This document shows, piece after piece, positions 36,682 through 45,694 of a DNA stretch of 64,000 bases. The DNA is from an uncultured Roseobacter sp. Lineage in GTDB: Bacteria; Pseudomonadota; Alphaproteobacteria; Rhodobacterales; Rhodobacteraceae. Position 1 is the first letter of the stretch. The number at the start of each line of letters is the position of its first letter. The translations under genes and the position numbers were made by a program. The notes under the pieces are model-generated. The model was not told the origin of the DNA and made no database searches. It saw nothing but the letters and a program-made list of their open reading frames with translations. Location of the stretch: the NCBI RefSeq assembly GCF_947493125.1, contig NZ_CANLQB010000012.1:62001-126000 (forward strand), written 5' to 3'.

Positions 36682-38207
36682 GCCGACAGACCCAGACGCT
36701 CCTTGGCTTCGACCGACTTCGTAAGGAGTATTTCGGCGTACCTGCTGTCACCGACCTTGTCCTCGATGTACCGGTCGGGCAGGTCGTCGGCGTGATCGGC
36801 GAAAACGGCGCAGGCAAGTCGACCTTGATGAACATGATCGGTGGCGTCGTGCCGCCAACCTCCGGCCAGATGTTCTGGAAGGGTCAGGCATACGCCCCAC
36901 GCTCACCCGGCGATGCTACCATGCTCGGGATCGCGTTCATCCATCAGGAACTGAACCTGTTCACCAATCTGACCATCGCCGAGAACATTTTTGTCGATGG
37001 GTTCCCGACCCGGTTCGGGCTGATCGACAGGGCCGAGATGCGCGGCAAAACCCAGGCCCTTCTGGAACAGCTGAGCCTCGACGCGTCGCCAGACACCATG
37101 GTGGATCATCTGGCGCCGGGCGAACGGCAACTGGTCGAGATTGCAAAGGCGCTGCACCGGGATGCCGAGCTGATCATTTTCGACGAGCCGACAACGTCGC
37201 TCACGCCCCGAGAGACAGCGCGCTTGTTTGAGACAATCGAACGGCTCAAGGCCGATCACAAGACAATCCTCTACATCTCGCACATCCTGTCCGACGTCGA
37301 ACGGCTGAGCGACCGTATCGTCGTCCTGCGCGATGGTGAGTTGGTTGCCGAAGGTCCGACTGACGAGTTTGACATACCCAGAATGATTACGGCGATGATT
37401 GGTCGCGAGTTAAGCGGTTTGTTCCCCAAGCGCAGCGCCAAACCGAGGGGCGAGACGCTGCTTTCCGTGCAAGGGTTGAGCCAACCGGGCGTGCTTGATA
37501 ACGTTTCGTTCGACATTCGGGCCGGTGAAATCTTCGGCTTGTTCGGCCTGATGGGCTCTGGCCGGTCCGAGATGGCGCGCATTCTGTTCGGCCTTGATCC
37601 TTACGCGGCGGGCACCGTCACCCTGAACGGAGCAACGCTTGCGGGGTCTGTCCGTGATCGCATCCGGGCCGGGATGGCCTTCGTAACCGAAGATCGCCGG
37701 GCCGAAGGGCTGATGATGGATGCGAGCATCATGGACAATCTCAGCCTTGTTTCGATCGAGCGTTTTGGCCGCACGCCGGTCGCGCTCCTTGACGAAAAGG
37801 CGATTGCCGCCAAGACCGAGGCACTGAAATCCGACATCCAGATCAAGGCGGGCAGCATTGCAGTTCAGCCGGTGCGATCGCTCTCCGGCGGCAATCAGCA
37901 AAAGGTTGTCATCGGCAAATGGTTGATCAACGAACCGGCCCTGTTCATCCTCGATGAACCAACCCGCGGCGTCGATGTCGGGGCCAAGTATGAGATTTAC
38001 GCCCTTGCCGACAGGTTGGCTGCGGCAGGCAACGGCATCCTCTTCATCTCGTCCGAGCTGGAGGAAATCGCGGGTGTGTGCGACCGCGTTATGGTGATGA
38101 ACCGTGGCGAAGTCATGGGCACATTCGACGCGCCCCCCTTTGTCGACACCGAAATCCTCGCCCTAGCATTCGGCGAACAAGCCAAAACCAGGGAGGTTTC
38201 GGCATGA
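36678..38207 (+). CDS. Ribose-type ABC ATPase, duplicated domains
   Basis: A 509-residue protein with two ABC domains as in RbsA/AraG. The first Walker A is GENGAGKST (41-49) with Walker B IIFDEPTTS near 166-174; its signature is degenerate (LAPGERQ). The second domain has a degenerate Walker A (LMGSGRSE) but a full LSGGNQQK signature and FILDEPTRGVDVG. Such asymmetry is normal in this family. The GTG start overlaps the permease stop by 4 bases, and the stop overlaps the next permease start. Confidence 0.9.
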   Translation: MSRQTQTLLGFDRLRKEYFGVPAVTDLVLDVPVGQVVGVIGENGAGKSTLMNMIGGVVPPTSGQMFWKGQAYAPRSPGDATMLGIAFIHQELNLFTNLTIAENIFVDGFPTRFGLIDRAEMRGKTQALLEQLSLDASPDTMVDHLAPGERQLVEIAKALHRDAELIIFDEPTTSLTPRETARLFETIERLKADHKTILYISHILSDVERLSDRIVVLRDGELVAEGPTDEFDIPRMITAMIGRELSGLFPKRSAKPRGETLLSVQGLSQPGVLDNVSFDIRAGEIFGLFGLMGSGRSEMARILFGLDPYAAGTVTLNGATLAGSVRDRIRAGMAFVTEDRRAEGLMMDASIMDNLSLVSIERFGRTPVALLDEKAIAAKTEALKSDIQIKAGSIAVQPVRSLSGGNQQKVVIGKWLINEPALFILDEPTRGVDVGAKYEIYALADRLAAAGNGILFISSELEEIAGVCDRVMVMNRGEVMGTFDAPPFVDTEILALAFGEQAKTREVSA

Positions 38208-39187
38208 CAGACACACCAAAAGACAGGCTCACCGGTTTCATTGCGAGACACGGCACAATTGTCATGTTCCTGCTGATCGTTCTGGTCTTCGGGACGCAAG
38301 CACCGAATTTTCTGGGCCCCGACAACCTGGCCAACATCATCAAACAGGCCTCGTTCATAGGCATTGCGGCGATTGGCATGGTGTTTGTGTTGCTGACTGC
38401 CGGTATCGATCTTTCGGTCGGGTCGGTGATGTATCTTGGCCCACTCATAGCAGGGTTCGCGATGCGGGACTTTGGCGTCGGCGTCGCCGGCGGCCTTCTG
38501 GTCGCTGTCGCTGCCGGGGCAATCATGGGGGCGATCAATGCCTTCCTGATCGTTTATCTTAGGATCATTCCGTTCATCGTGACCCTGTCCACGCTGTTCT
38601 TCTTTCGCGGTTTCGGGGCCTGGCTGACCAGTTCGCGCCAGTTTGACTTCCCGGACGAGATCCGCGCCTTCGGCCTGTCATCCGTCATGGGCATCCCGAC
38701 CCCTATCCTGTTCTTCGTGGCGATTGCAGCCATTGCGCATGTGGTGCTGTCCCGGACAACATTCGGGCGGCAGGTTTACGCGATCGGCAACGATCCGGCG
38801 GCAGCCGAAAAGGCCGGGATTTCCACGTGGCGCGTCAAGGCGGGTGTCTATATCATTTGTTCCACCCTTGCCGCGCTCTCCGGCTTCATCCTCATCGCCC
38901 AGATCGGCCGCCTCGATACCGGCTTCGGCGAGGGGCGCGAGTTCGACGTGATTGCCGCCGCGGTTCTGGGCGGCGCGAGCCTGTTCGGCGGGATCGGCAC
39001 GGCTTTTTCCGCGGTGATTGGCGCCACGATGATCCAGGCCGTCAAAACCGGTCTCGTTTTCACAGGCGTCAGTCTTTACCTGCAACCCATGCTGCAAGGC
39101 CTCATTATATTTGTCGCGGTGTTTCTCGACTCGTTCCGTGCCTCACAGTTGGAGATGCTGCAACGCAGGTTCATTCGACCGCTTTAG
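38204..39187 (+). CDS. Ribose-type ABC permease, second subunit
   Basis: A 327-residue RbsC-family permease with about eight membrane segments, TAGIDLSVGSVMYLGPLIAG near residue 65, AIGNDPAAAEKAGISTWRVK near 193 and AAVLGGASLFGGIGTAFSAV near 250. GGAGG precedes the ATG at 38204, which overlaps the ATPase stop (ATGA). It completes the importer that begins with the binding protein at 34439. The next unit has its own operator, so a transcription break here is likely. Confidence 0.88.
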   Translation: MTDTPKDRLTGFIARHGTIVMFLLIVLVFGTQAPNFLGPDNLANIIKQASFIGIAAIGMVFVLLTAGIDLSVGSVMYLGPLIAGFAMRDFGVGVAGGLLVAVAAGAIMGAINAFLIVYLRIIPFIVTLSTLFFFRGFGAWLTSSRQFDFPDEIRAFGLSSVMGIPTPILFFVAIAAIAHVVLSRTTFGRQVYAIGNDPAAAEKAGISTWRVKAGVYIICSTLAALSGFILIAQIGRLDTGFGEGREFDVIAAAVLGGASLFGGIGTAFSAVIGATMIQAVKTGLVFTGVSLYLQPMLQGLIIFVAVFLDSFRASQLEMLQRRFIRPL

Positions 39188-39223
39188 GACCGCGCGAGAA
39201 ATCAAGTGTTTTCTGATATTTTA

Positions 39224-39243
39224 ACTGGTATGATGAGTGCACC
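39224..39243 (+). promoter_or_regulatory. NanR-like operator before second importer
   Basis: AACTGGTATGATGAGTGCAC shares AACTGGTAT--T-AGT and the same 9-base repeat period (GGTATG, AGTGCA) with the site before apnL. It lies 41 bases before the start of the maltose-type binding protein gene. Confidence 0.55.
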
Positions 39244-39283
39244 ACTCGACGGAGATGGCACGTCGAAAAAATGGGAGGAAGAG

Positions 39284-40729
39284 ATGGATAGACGCAGATT
39301 CTTTGGTCTCACGGCCACATCTGCCCTTGCCTACGGGGTTCTTGGGTCTTCAGGCGCATCGGCACAGGGCGCTGCGACCCAGGCGATCGAGGCTGCAAAA
39401 CAATACGCGGGCACGACGTTGAACGTGCTTTATGAAGCGGGGCTACAACCGCTCGACCCGAAGAACTTTACCGGCCCGCTGTGGGAGGAGCTGACGGGCA
39501 TCAAGATCAACGTGATCGAGTCGCCGGTCGACCAGATGTTCACCAAAACCATGCAGGCGCATATGGCAAACTCGGGGGCCTATGACGTGTTGAACGTCAT
39601 ACCGAACCAGCTTCCCGACCTTGCCCTCGCGGGCGCGCTGGAACCGCTGGATGGCTTCGTAGAGAAATATGCTTATGGCGACGAACTCGATGCGATTGCA
39701 CCGGTCTATCGCGACAACCAGATGAAGGTGGAAGGCACGATCTATGGCCTGCCCGACGACGGCGATGTCCTGATCATGTACTACCGACGCGATCTGTTCG
39801 ACGACCCCGAGAACAAGGCGGCCTTCATGGACCAGCACGGCTATGAACTTGCGCCGCCCACGACTTGGGAGCAGTTCTCGCAAATCGGCCAGTTCTTCAC
39901 TGACAAGTACGCACCCGACATCTACGGCGCCGGCATGTTGCGTGCGCCAGGAAACGCGCAATACCTTTTTCAGGAACGGTTCCGCGTGGAAGGCGGCAAG
40001 TTCTTCGACGACGAAACCATGCGCGCGACCGTGAACTCTCAGATCGGCGTCGATATCTTCAATGCCATGATCGCCGAGAACGACTTCATGCCACCGGGGG
40101 TCGAGCAGTGGGGCTTTATCGAGGCGTTCAACGCATTCCTCGCCGGTGACATCGCGATGACGATCTCGTGGCCACCGGTCGGTCGATGGGCCGCCGGGTA
40201 CGGCAAAGGCACCGAGGCGCTCAACTGGATCCCCGAGACAACGGTGGCCGACACCATCGGCTATGCGCTGCCACCCGGGGGTCATCCGGAGCTGGCGGTC
40301 GGGTTCTCGCTTGCCGTAGCATCGGGCTCGCAGAACAAGGAAGCGGCATATCTCTTCGCGCAATGGATGAACTCGGAAGAGATCAGCCTTCAGCGTGTGC
40401 AGCTTCCCTATGCGCTCCGCGATCCGTTCCGCACCAGCCATTTTGAAAGCGAGGAATACCGCAATCGCTGGCCGACAGCGGGCGAGTATCTCGACACATT
40501 GAAGGCAGGTGCCGAGACCGGGCTGATCGATCTGTCGCTGATCCAGACCGACCGTTACGAGGAAGGCATCCGACAAGCTTTGTCCCGCCTCTGGGGCGGC
40601 GACGATCCGCAAGCGATCCTCGACGATCTTGCGGCACAATGGGATGAACTGACAGACCGTATCGGGATGGAAAAGCAGAAGCGGGTCTATCTTGACTGGT
40701 CGTCGAAACCGAACGCCTATCCCACCTGA
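39284..40729 (+). CDS. Maltose-type sugar-binding protein, Tat-exported
   Basis: A 481-residue family 1 extracellular solute-binding protein. The N-terminus MDRRRFFGLTATSALAYGVL has an RRxFF twin-arginine pattern ending in SGASAQ, so Tat export is likely. The mature part has the expected features: LNVLYEAGLQPLDPKNFTGP, VIESPVDQMFTKTMQAHMAN and YGLPDDGDVLIMYYRRDLF. It serves the permeases and ATPase that follow. The true start is the ATG at 39284 with GGAGGAAGAG before it; 26 upstream codons are open but contain the operator. Ligand unknown; the shared operator suggests an apiose-related compound or a glycoside. Confidence 0.83.
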   Translation: MDRRRFFGLTATSALAYGVLGSSGASAQGAATQAIEAAKQYAGTTLNVLYEAGLQPLDPKNFTGPLWEELTGIKINVIESPVDQMFTKTMQAHMANSGAYDVLNVIPNQLPDLALAGALEPLDGFVEKYAYGDELDAIAPVYRDNQMKVEGTIYGLPDDGDVLIMYYRRDLFDDPENKAAFMDQHGYELAPPTTWEQFSQIGQFFTDKYAPDIYGAGMLRAPGNAQYLFQERFRVEGGKFFDDETMRATVNSQIGVDIFNAMIAENDFMPPGVEQWGFIEAFNAFLAGDIAMTISWPPVGRWAAGYGKGTEALNWIPETTVADTIGYALPPGGHPELAVGFSLAVASGSQNKEAAYLFAQWMNSEEISLQRVQLPYALRDPFRTSHFESEEYRNRWPTAGEYLDTLKAGAETGLIDLSLIQTDRYEEGIRQALSRLWGGDDPQAILDDLAAQWDELTDRIGMEKQKRVYLDWSSKPNAYPT

Positions 40730-40739
40730 CGATTTTGAG

Positions 40740-40760
40740 CGGGCCAGTATCGCTGGCCCG
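40740..40760 (+). terminator. Intercistronic stem-loop after second binding-protein gene
   Basis: CGGGCCAG and CTGGCCCG make a perfect 8-bp stem with a 5-base loop, 11 bases after the binding-protein stop. It mirrors the hairpin at 35470. Confidence 0.6.
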
Positions 40761-40774
40761 GTCGCCTACAAAGC

Positions 40775-41665
40775 ATGCACGCGAAATCGTCCGCCCTTGC
40801 CGACAATGCGACCGTACTGCGCTATGCGCTGGTCGCCCCGGCTGTGTTCATCATCCTGATGATCGGGCTCTATCCGTTCGTCAAACTCGCCGCGACCAGC
40901 GTGCAGGATATCACGATGTTCGGGGCGGACCGGTCGTTTCAGGGCTTCAAACACTACGCCCGCCTGATGGAAGATGACCGGCTGTGGGAGGCGATCTGGC
41001 ACACCACAGTGTTCACCGCAATTGCGCTACCGATCGAGCTGATCCTCGGCTACCTTTTGGCGCTTTTGTTCCTGCATCCCTTACCCTTCCGCCGCACCCT
41101 GATTGCCATCATCCTGCTGCCGACCGTGATTTCGCCCATCGTGGCCGGGGCAACATGGCGGCTGATGCTGGATCAGCGCTTTGGTCCGATCAACCAGATG
41201 ATCGGCTGGATCGTCGGCGGCGAGGTGGAAATCCTCTGGACCATCAACCCCACATTCGTCTGGCCTGCCGTACTGGCCGCCGAGGTCTGGCAGTGGACGC
41301 CGTTCATGTTCCTCATCCTTCTGGCTGCCCTCTCCAATGTCGACACCGAACAGTTGGAGGCCGCCGAGATCGACGGCGCCGGGCCGTGGACCGTTTTCCG
41401 CAAGATCTTGCTTCCGGCCATTCTGCCGGTCGTCGTGATTGCGGTGCTCATCCGCGGCCTTGATCTTGTCCGTGTCTTCGACGTGATCTGGACCATGACG
41501 CAAGGCGGCCCGGGCACGCGGACCGAAACGATCTCGATCTATGCCTATCAGATGGCCTTTCGCGAGTTTGAGGTCAGCTATTCCTCCGCCATCGCGTTCT
41601 TCGTCATTGTCCTTTTGACCGTGATCGTCATTGCCGCACTCCGGCGCGTGGAGTTGGCGCGATGA
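40775..41665 (+). CDS. Maltose-type ABC permease (MalF-like)
   Basis: A 296-residue permease with six membrane segments and the MalF/UgpA signature loop EAAEIDGAGPWTVFRKILLP near residues 202-221, which docks on the ATPase. It follows the binding protein after a hairpin and overlaps the next permease start by 4 bases. It pairs with the MalG-like subunit. Confidence 0.88.
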   Translation: MHAKSSALADNATVLRYALVAPAVFIILMIGLYPFVKLAATSVQDITMFGADRSFQGFKHYARLMEDDRLWEAIWHTTVFTAIALPIELILGYLLALLFLHPLPFRRTLIAIILLPTVISPIVAGATWRLMLDQRFGPINQMIGWIVGGEVEILWTINPTFVWPAVLAAEVWQWTPFMFLILLAALSNVDTEQLEAAEIDGAGPWTVFRKILLPAILPVVVIAVLIRGLDLVRVFDVIWTMTQGGPGTRTETISIYAYQMAFREFEVSYSSAIAFFVIVLLTVIVIAALRRVELAR

Positions 41666-42489
41666 AACCGTGGAGCACAGGGTGGCGGCTGGCACTGCGC
41701 TTTGGTCTCGCGGTCGTCATAGCGGTGATGTTCCTCTTTCCGATCTACTGGCTCGCGGCCATCTCGCTCAAGTCGCCCGAGGAGATCTTCGCCTACCCGC
41801 CTGTCTGGCTGCCGGAGAAACCGAACTTCTCGTCCTACATCACACTCTTTCGGGACGGCGATGCCTGGGCGGTCTGGAACAGCCTTGTCACCGCTGGCAT
41901 TTCGACCGTGCTCGCCATGATCTTTGGGACGCTGGCGGCCTATGCCATCGTGCGCTATCGAACCGGCGGCGATCACCTGGCGATCTGGATCATCTCGCAG
42001 CGGATGATCCCACCTATCTGCGTCGCGTTTCCGATCTTCCTGCTCTATGTGTTGCTGGGCCTGATCGATACGTACACAGGTCTGATCGCCCTCTACACCG
42101 CGTTCAACCTGCCTTACGTCATCTGGATGATGCGCGGCTACATTCAGGACATCCCGGTCGATCTGGAACAAAGCGCGATGGTCGATGGCCTCTCGCGACT
42201 TGCCGTTATTCGCAAAGTCGTCTTGCCGATGGTCAAGGGCGGCTTCTTTGCGACGGCGGTCTTCACCTTCATCTTTGCGTGGAACGATTTTCTCTTCGCG
42301 CTGATCCTGACCCGTTCGGAAGTGGTGACTTACCCTGTGCAAGTCACAGGGTATTTCGGGTCGCAATCGACCTTCTGGTCAAAGATCGGCGCGATGAGCA
42401 TGCTGGGGGTGCTGCCGATGATGATTGTCGTTGGAACAATGCAGCGCTTTATCGTGCGCGGCATGTCGATGGGGGCCGTGAAGGGGTAA
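41662..42489 (+). CDS. Maltose-type ABC permease (MalG-like)
   Basis: A 275-residue permease with six membrane segments and the docking loop EQSAMVDGLSRLAVIRKVVL near residues 171-190. The C-terminal WNDFLFALILTRSE block is typical for CUT1 MalG/UgpE proteins. The ATG overlaps the MalF-like stop. The ATPase gene begins 3 bases after its stop. Confidence 0.88.
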   Translation: MKPWSTGWRLALRFGLAVVIAVMFLFPIYWLAAISLKSPEEIFAYPPVWLPEKPNFSSYITLFRDGDAWAVWNSLVTAGISTVLAMIFGTLAAYAIVRYRTGGDHLAIWIISQRMIPPICVAFPIFLLYVLLGLIDTYTGLIALYTAFNLPYVIWMMRGYIQDIPVDLEQSAMVDGLSRLAVIRKVVLPMVKGGFFATAVFTFIFAWNDFLFALILTRSEVVTYPVQVTGYFGSQSTFWSKIGAMSMLGVLPMMIVVGTMQRFIVRGMSMGAVKG

Positions 42490-42492
42490 CAC

Positions 42493-43566
42493 ATGGCAGA
42501 TCTCACTCTGGAGAATGTCGAAAAACACTATGGCGACGTGCAAGCAGTGCGTGGCGTTTCGCTTCATGTCGAAAGCGGGAACTTCGTCGTCCTTGTCGGG
42601 CCGTCGGGCTGCGGAAAGTCGACGCTTCTGCGCGCCATCGCGGGCCTTGAGGGGGTTTCTTCCGGCACGATCCGGATCGGCGATCGTGACGTGACCAATC
42701 TTGCGCCCCGACAGCGGGACATCGCCATGGTGTTTCAGTCCTACGCGCTCTATCCCTATCTGTCGGTCTACGAGAACATCGCGTTCGGCCTGCGCGCCCG
42801 CAAGGTCGCGGCCGCCGAGGTTGACGAGCGGGTGCATTGGGCGGCGGACATGTTGTCGATCGGCAGCTTTCTCGACCGACATCCGCGCGAGCTTTCCGGC
42901 GGGCAAAGACAGCGTGTGGCCATCGGGCGCGCGATTGTCCGGGAGGCCTCACTCTACCTCTTTGACGAGCCGCTCTCGAACCTTGACGCAAAGCTGCGGG
43001 ACGGCATGCGCGAGGAGCTCAAGCGGCTGCACTCTGAGATCGGACGGACCTTTGTCTATGTCACCCACGACCAGATCGAGGCGATGACCCTGGCCGACCG
43101 CATCGTGCTGCTGAACAACGGCGTGATCGAGCAGGATGGCCCGCCTCTCGACCTTTTTGAACGGCCGAACAACCGGTTCGTCGCAGGGTTTCTCGGCTCA
43201 CCCCCGATGAACATGCTGGACGTTGCCGTGCAGGGCGACGATCGGTCGATCCGACTTGCAGACGGCCAGCACCTGCGCGCCGACAACGCAAGCTTGCCCG
43301 CGCATGACGGCGCCTGCGTTTGGGGCATCCGGCCCGAGCATGTGACATTGTCAAACGGCGACGAACCTTCGGTCGAAGGCGTGGTCGATGTCGTGCAACC
43401 GACCGGAAGCCGTCTCTTCGCGAGTGTTACGGTTTCCGGGCAGCACCTGACAGCAGAACTTGATGCCCATGCCGACATCCGCGTTGGGCGCCCCATCACA
43501 CTTTCGGTTGCCATTGATCGCACCGTGTTCTTCGACCTTGGTGGCCGAAGGCTCAATCAAGGCTGA
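42493..43566 (+). CDS. Maltose-type ABC ATPase (MalK/UgpC-like)
   Basis: A 357-residue ATPase with Walker A GPSGCGKST (36-44), signature LSGGQRQ and Walker B YLFDEPLSNLD, followed by a C-terminal OB-like TOBE domain from about residue 240 (PEHVTLSNGDEPSVEGVVDV). It energises the CUT1 importer of the three preceding genes and ends the unit. A weak, long-looped inverted repeat (TGAGTTT/AAACTCA, 43564-43609) straddles the stop region and is unlikely to be a standard terminator. Confidence 0.9.
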   Translation: MADLTLENVEKHYGDVQAVRGVSLHVESGNFVVLVGPSGCGKSTLLRAIAGLEGVSSGTIRIGDRDVTNLAPRQRDIAMVFQSYALYPYLSVYENIAFGLRARKVAAAEVDERVHWAADMLSIGSFLDRHPRELSGGQRQRVAIGRAIVREASLYLFDEPLSNLDAKLRDGMREELKRLHSEIGRTFVYVTHDQIEAMTLADRIVLLNNGVIEQDGPPLDLFERPNNRFVAGFLGSPPMNMLDVAVQGDDRSIRLADGQHLRADNASLPAHDGACVWGIRPEHVTLSNGDEPSVEGVVDVVQPTGSRLFASVTVSGQHLTAELDAHADIRVGRPITLSVAIDRTVFFDLGGRRLNQG

Positions 43567-44207
43567 GTTTGCGCGGTTCAAACAAGGGCGGCACCGATCG
43601 GTAAACTCACATGGTTTCACTGGTCTAATCGGGTAGATCGTACAGGCGGTTTGTCCTTGACATGTGTAGGTTGTCGCACCACTCGCTCCGAGTGTGAGCG
43701 CACACTTTCGATTGTCGACGCGGCCGCGGATGCGGTGCCTTTCCCATGTAGTGGGGAAGAAGTTGCACCTTCGGGATCAATTCCTGGGCGATCGTTTCTG
43801 GGCGACGTTGAAGCGACCACAGCATGTAGAGTGAACTTGCGCTGACCACATTCTTGCCCTTGCTGCGAGTGGCCGGTCTTCTGAAAGCCGCTCTGCGGCG
43901 ACGATGCCAATCGGTCAATGACACGTTGGGGCCGTACCTTGACGCGCCAATGTCGGCTTTCTGCAGTTTGCCGCTGTTTATGCAGTTTGCAGCATCTGAA
44001 AGTATGGGCTCAATCCGGCCATCGGGGACAGTGCAGCAAGGCCTCCCTGCCCTCGGCCCGAACACCTTAAGGACGGCCCAATGCCGACATTCATCGACCC
44101 CCAGTCATTCTGCGGCGCAGCCCGTCGAAGGAGGCATTCGCTGCAGCGCCGCAAGCTTGGGGTTAGTGAAAAGATACTTCGAGGGCATAATGCGCGACCA
44201 ATGCGGC
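43567..44207. other. Intergenic region with repeat remnants
   Basis: About 640 bases after the sugar importer. No frame shows family resemblance. Near 44100-44160 GTCATTCTGCGGCGCAG and GCATTCGCTGCAGC repeat the motif seen in other gene-free stretches. Confidence 0.4.
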
Positions 44208-44399
44208 TTATTCCGCGAAATGCTCAAACAGGTGCAGCACGCCGGTCTCGGACACGCTCTCGAACGCAGCAAACAAATGGCAGCCGGGCTCATCAAGGGT
44301 ATCGATGATCAGGGCGTCGAGTGCCGCGCGTGCCTCTTCGAAGTGTTCCGGTTTTGGGCGGATCGTCGCGAAGAGGAAGAGGCCGCCGGGATCATCCAT
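44208..44399 (-). pseudogene. Antibiotic-biosynthesis-monooxygenase-like fragment
   Basis: About 63 residues (LFLFATIRPKPEHFEEARAA, then PGCHLFAAFESVSETGVLHL) match the first two thirds of small ABM/quinol monooxygenase-type proteins, which are usually about 95-105 residues. A TAA after HLFEHFAE cuts it off. Its start overlaps the stop of the upstream fragment, so the two once formed an operon. Confidence 0.55.
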
Positions 44400-44593
44400 G
44401 TGTCGCTTCACCGCGATAGACCGGTTTCAGCATCTCGATCAACTTGGCCTGAATCGGGGCGACAGCTTCGTTGACCGCGCTCACTCCCATGTCATGTCCA
44501 ACCTGAACGCGTATCGGCCGCGCGCCCGACATCTCGATCAACCGGCTGATTGATGCTGCCACGTTGTTAGCATCCGTTCCGCTCAGATCTGTT
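44392..44593 (-). pseudogene. C-terminal fragment, possibly an SDR
   Basis: An open frame of about 67 residues includes NNVAASISRLIEMSGARPIR and VNEAVAPIQAKLIEMLKP. Its pattern (RPIRVQVG, then AVAPIQ) resembles the end of some short-chain dehydrogenases, but no glycine motif or catalytic tyrosine is present. The 5' part is missing and the sequence abuts a truncated MFS gene, marking a deletion junction near 44600. Identity is uncertain. Confidence 0.4.
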
Positions 44594-44842
44594 TCAAACA
44601 GATGCTCGAAGTGGACCGGACACAAGCTGAATCACGGCACATGCGCCAAGGAAAACTGCGAGTGTCGCCTGGCTTGCCCCCTGCGACACGCCCAGTTCGA
44701 GGGCCACGCTCGGCAGGGATGGCGTATAGATGTTGGACGCGAATTGCCCAACTGCGGCCATCGCTGCCAAAAGCAGAATGGTCGATGTCGTGGCCACAAG
44801 CTTGCGCTGGTGGAGTTGTCCGAAAGGATGGTCGAAGGACAT
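44594..44842 (-). pseudogene. Truncated MFS (Bcr/CflA-type) transporter
   Basis: The ATG at 44842 has AGGAGG 5 bases before it. About 75 residues (LVATTSTILLLAAMAAVGQF, ASNIYTPSLPSVALELGVSQ) are the first membrane segments of a Bcr/CflA-type drug exporter. The frame breaks at GPL, where the GPLSDRFGRR loop should follow, and ends in a stop within 5 codons. At least ten membrane helices are lost. Confidence 0.65.
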
Positions 44843-44944
44843 CTGAGCCTCCTGCTTGTTCAACTTGAAGAATGTCAGCGGCTGGCAGGTGCCCGCGTTT
44901 GCGCGCACCTGCGTTTTCGGCCTGATGGCCCTGCCCGCCTCTGG

Positions 44945-45694
44945 TCAGGACACCTGCGAGGCCACAGTCATCCGTTCGGACCGCCGCTCCGCCCGGAGTT
45001 TGCTGATCGAAAGGAAGTGGAACCCAAGAAAGATCGGGACAAAGAACGCTGGGAACAGCGCCAGCGGATGGTCGTTGACGATATTCGGCGCATCATGGGA
45101 CAGCAGATGGGCAAAGCCTTCCGAGGTCATGATCCCAAGCGCCACGGCAAAGACGAAGTCCAATATCCCGATGATATTGGCCCGCATCAGCAGTTTTCTG
45201 GCGTTCGGTGCGTCGTCCGCCAAGGCTTTGCTGGCCCGCCATCCCGCGATGCCGGCCCATATGTCGCCCAGCCCTGCAGGCAGCGCGAATTCTGCCGGGA
45301 TGCTTCCCCCGAGCCACCCGATCAGAAAGACGCCGCCCATGATGCGGGGGATTTGAAAGGCGGCGATCGCGGCCATCGGCGTGGCCATCGTAATGCGTCG
45401 TCCCAGCGGTGTGATCCAGGCGAGCCCCCAGACAATCACAGCACCACCGAACAGGAACGCAAGCACGATTGGCGGGTCCTGGAGGGTCGGCGGTACGTTC
45501 AGCACGTTGGATTCAGAGGGCGGCACCACGATGGCGAACCAAAGCCCGAACAGGAACGCCGCCACCGTGACCGTCACACCGGTCTGCCCGGCCGTGAGGT
45601 TTGCCCGGCTTACGCCGATCATCATGATTGCAAATGCAATCAGCGGCAGTGCAACAGCAAAGGTGCGCACGTAGAAAATTAGAAAGTCTGTCAT
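44945..45694 (-). CDS. Integral membrane protein, function unknown
   Basis: A 249-residue protein with about seven hydrophobic segments starting at residue 5. I do not recognise a named family; IMGGVFLIGWLGGSIPAEFA and GLGDIWAGIAGW lie in the central part, where GLGD and PAG patterns suggest a conserved core. The frame is open 53 codons upstream, but the ATG at 45694 follows GAGAGAAGAGAC and starts at the first helix. It is transcribed divergently from a TetR gene, with palindromes between, so it is probably the target of that regulator. Confidence 0.65.
   Translation of the reverse strand: MTDFLIFYVRTFAVALPLIAFAIMMIGVSRANLTAGQTGVTVTVAAFLFGLWFAIVVPPSESNVLNVPPTLQDPPIVLAFLFGGAVIVWGLAWITPLGRRITMATPMAAIAAFQIPRIMGGVFLIGWLGGSIPAEFALPAGLGDIWAGIAGWRASKALADDAPNARKLLMRANIIGILDFVFAVALGIMTSEGFAHLLSHDAPNIVNDHPLALFPAFFVPIFLGFHFLSISKLRAERRSERMTVASQVS

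Noticed and set aside
43854-44474. Plus-strand frame of 206 residues
   Set aside because: Covers the antisense of the monooxygenase-like fragment and repeat remnants; no family pattern.
44564-45682. Plus-strand frame of 372 residues
   Set aside because: It is the antisense of the membrane protein at 44945-45694 and of the exporter remnant; composition is Arg/His/Gln-rich as expected of a shadow.
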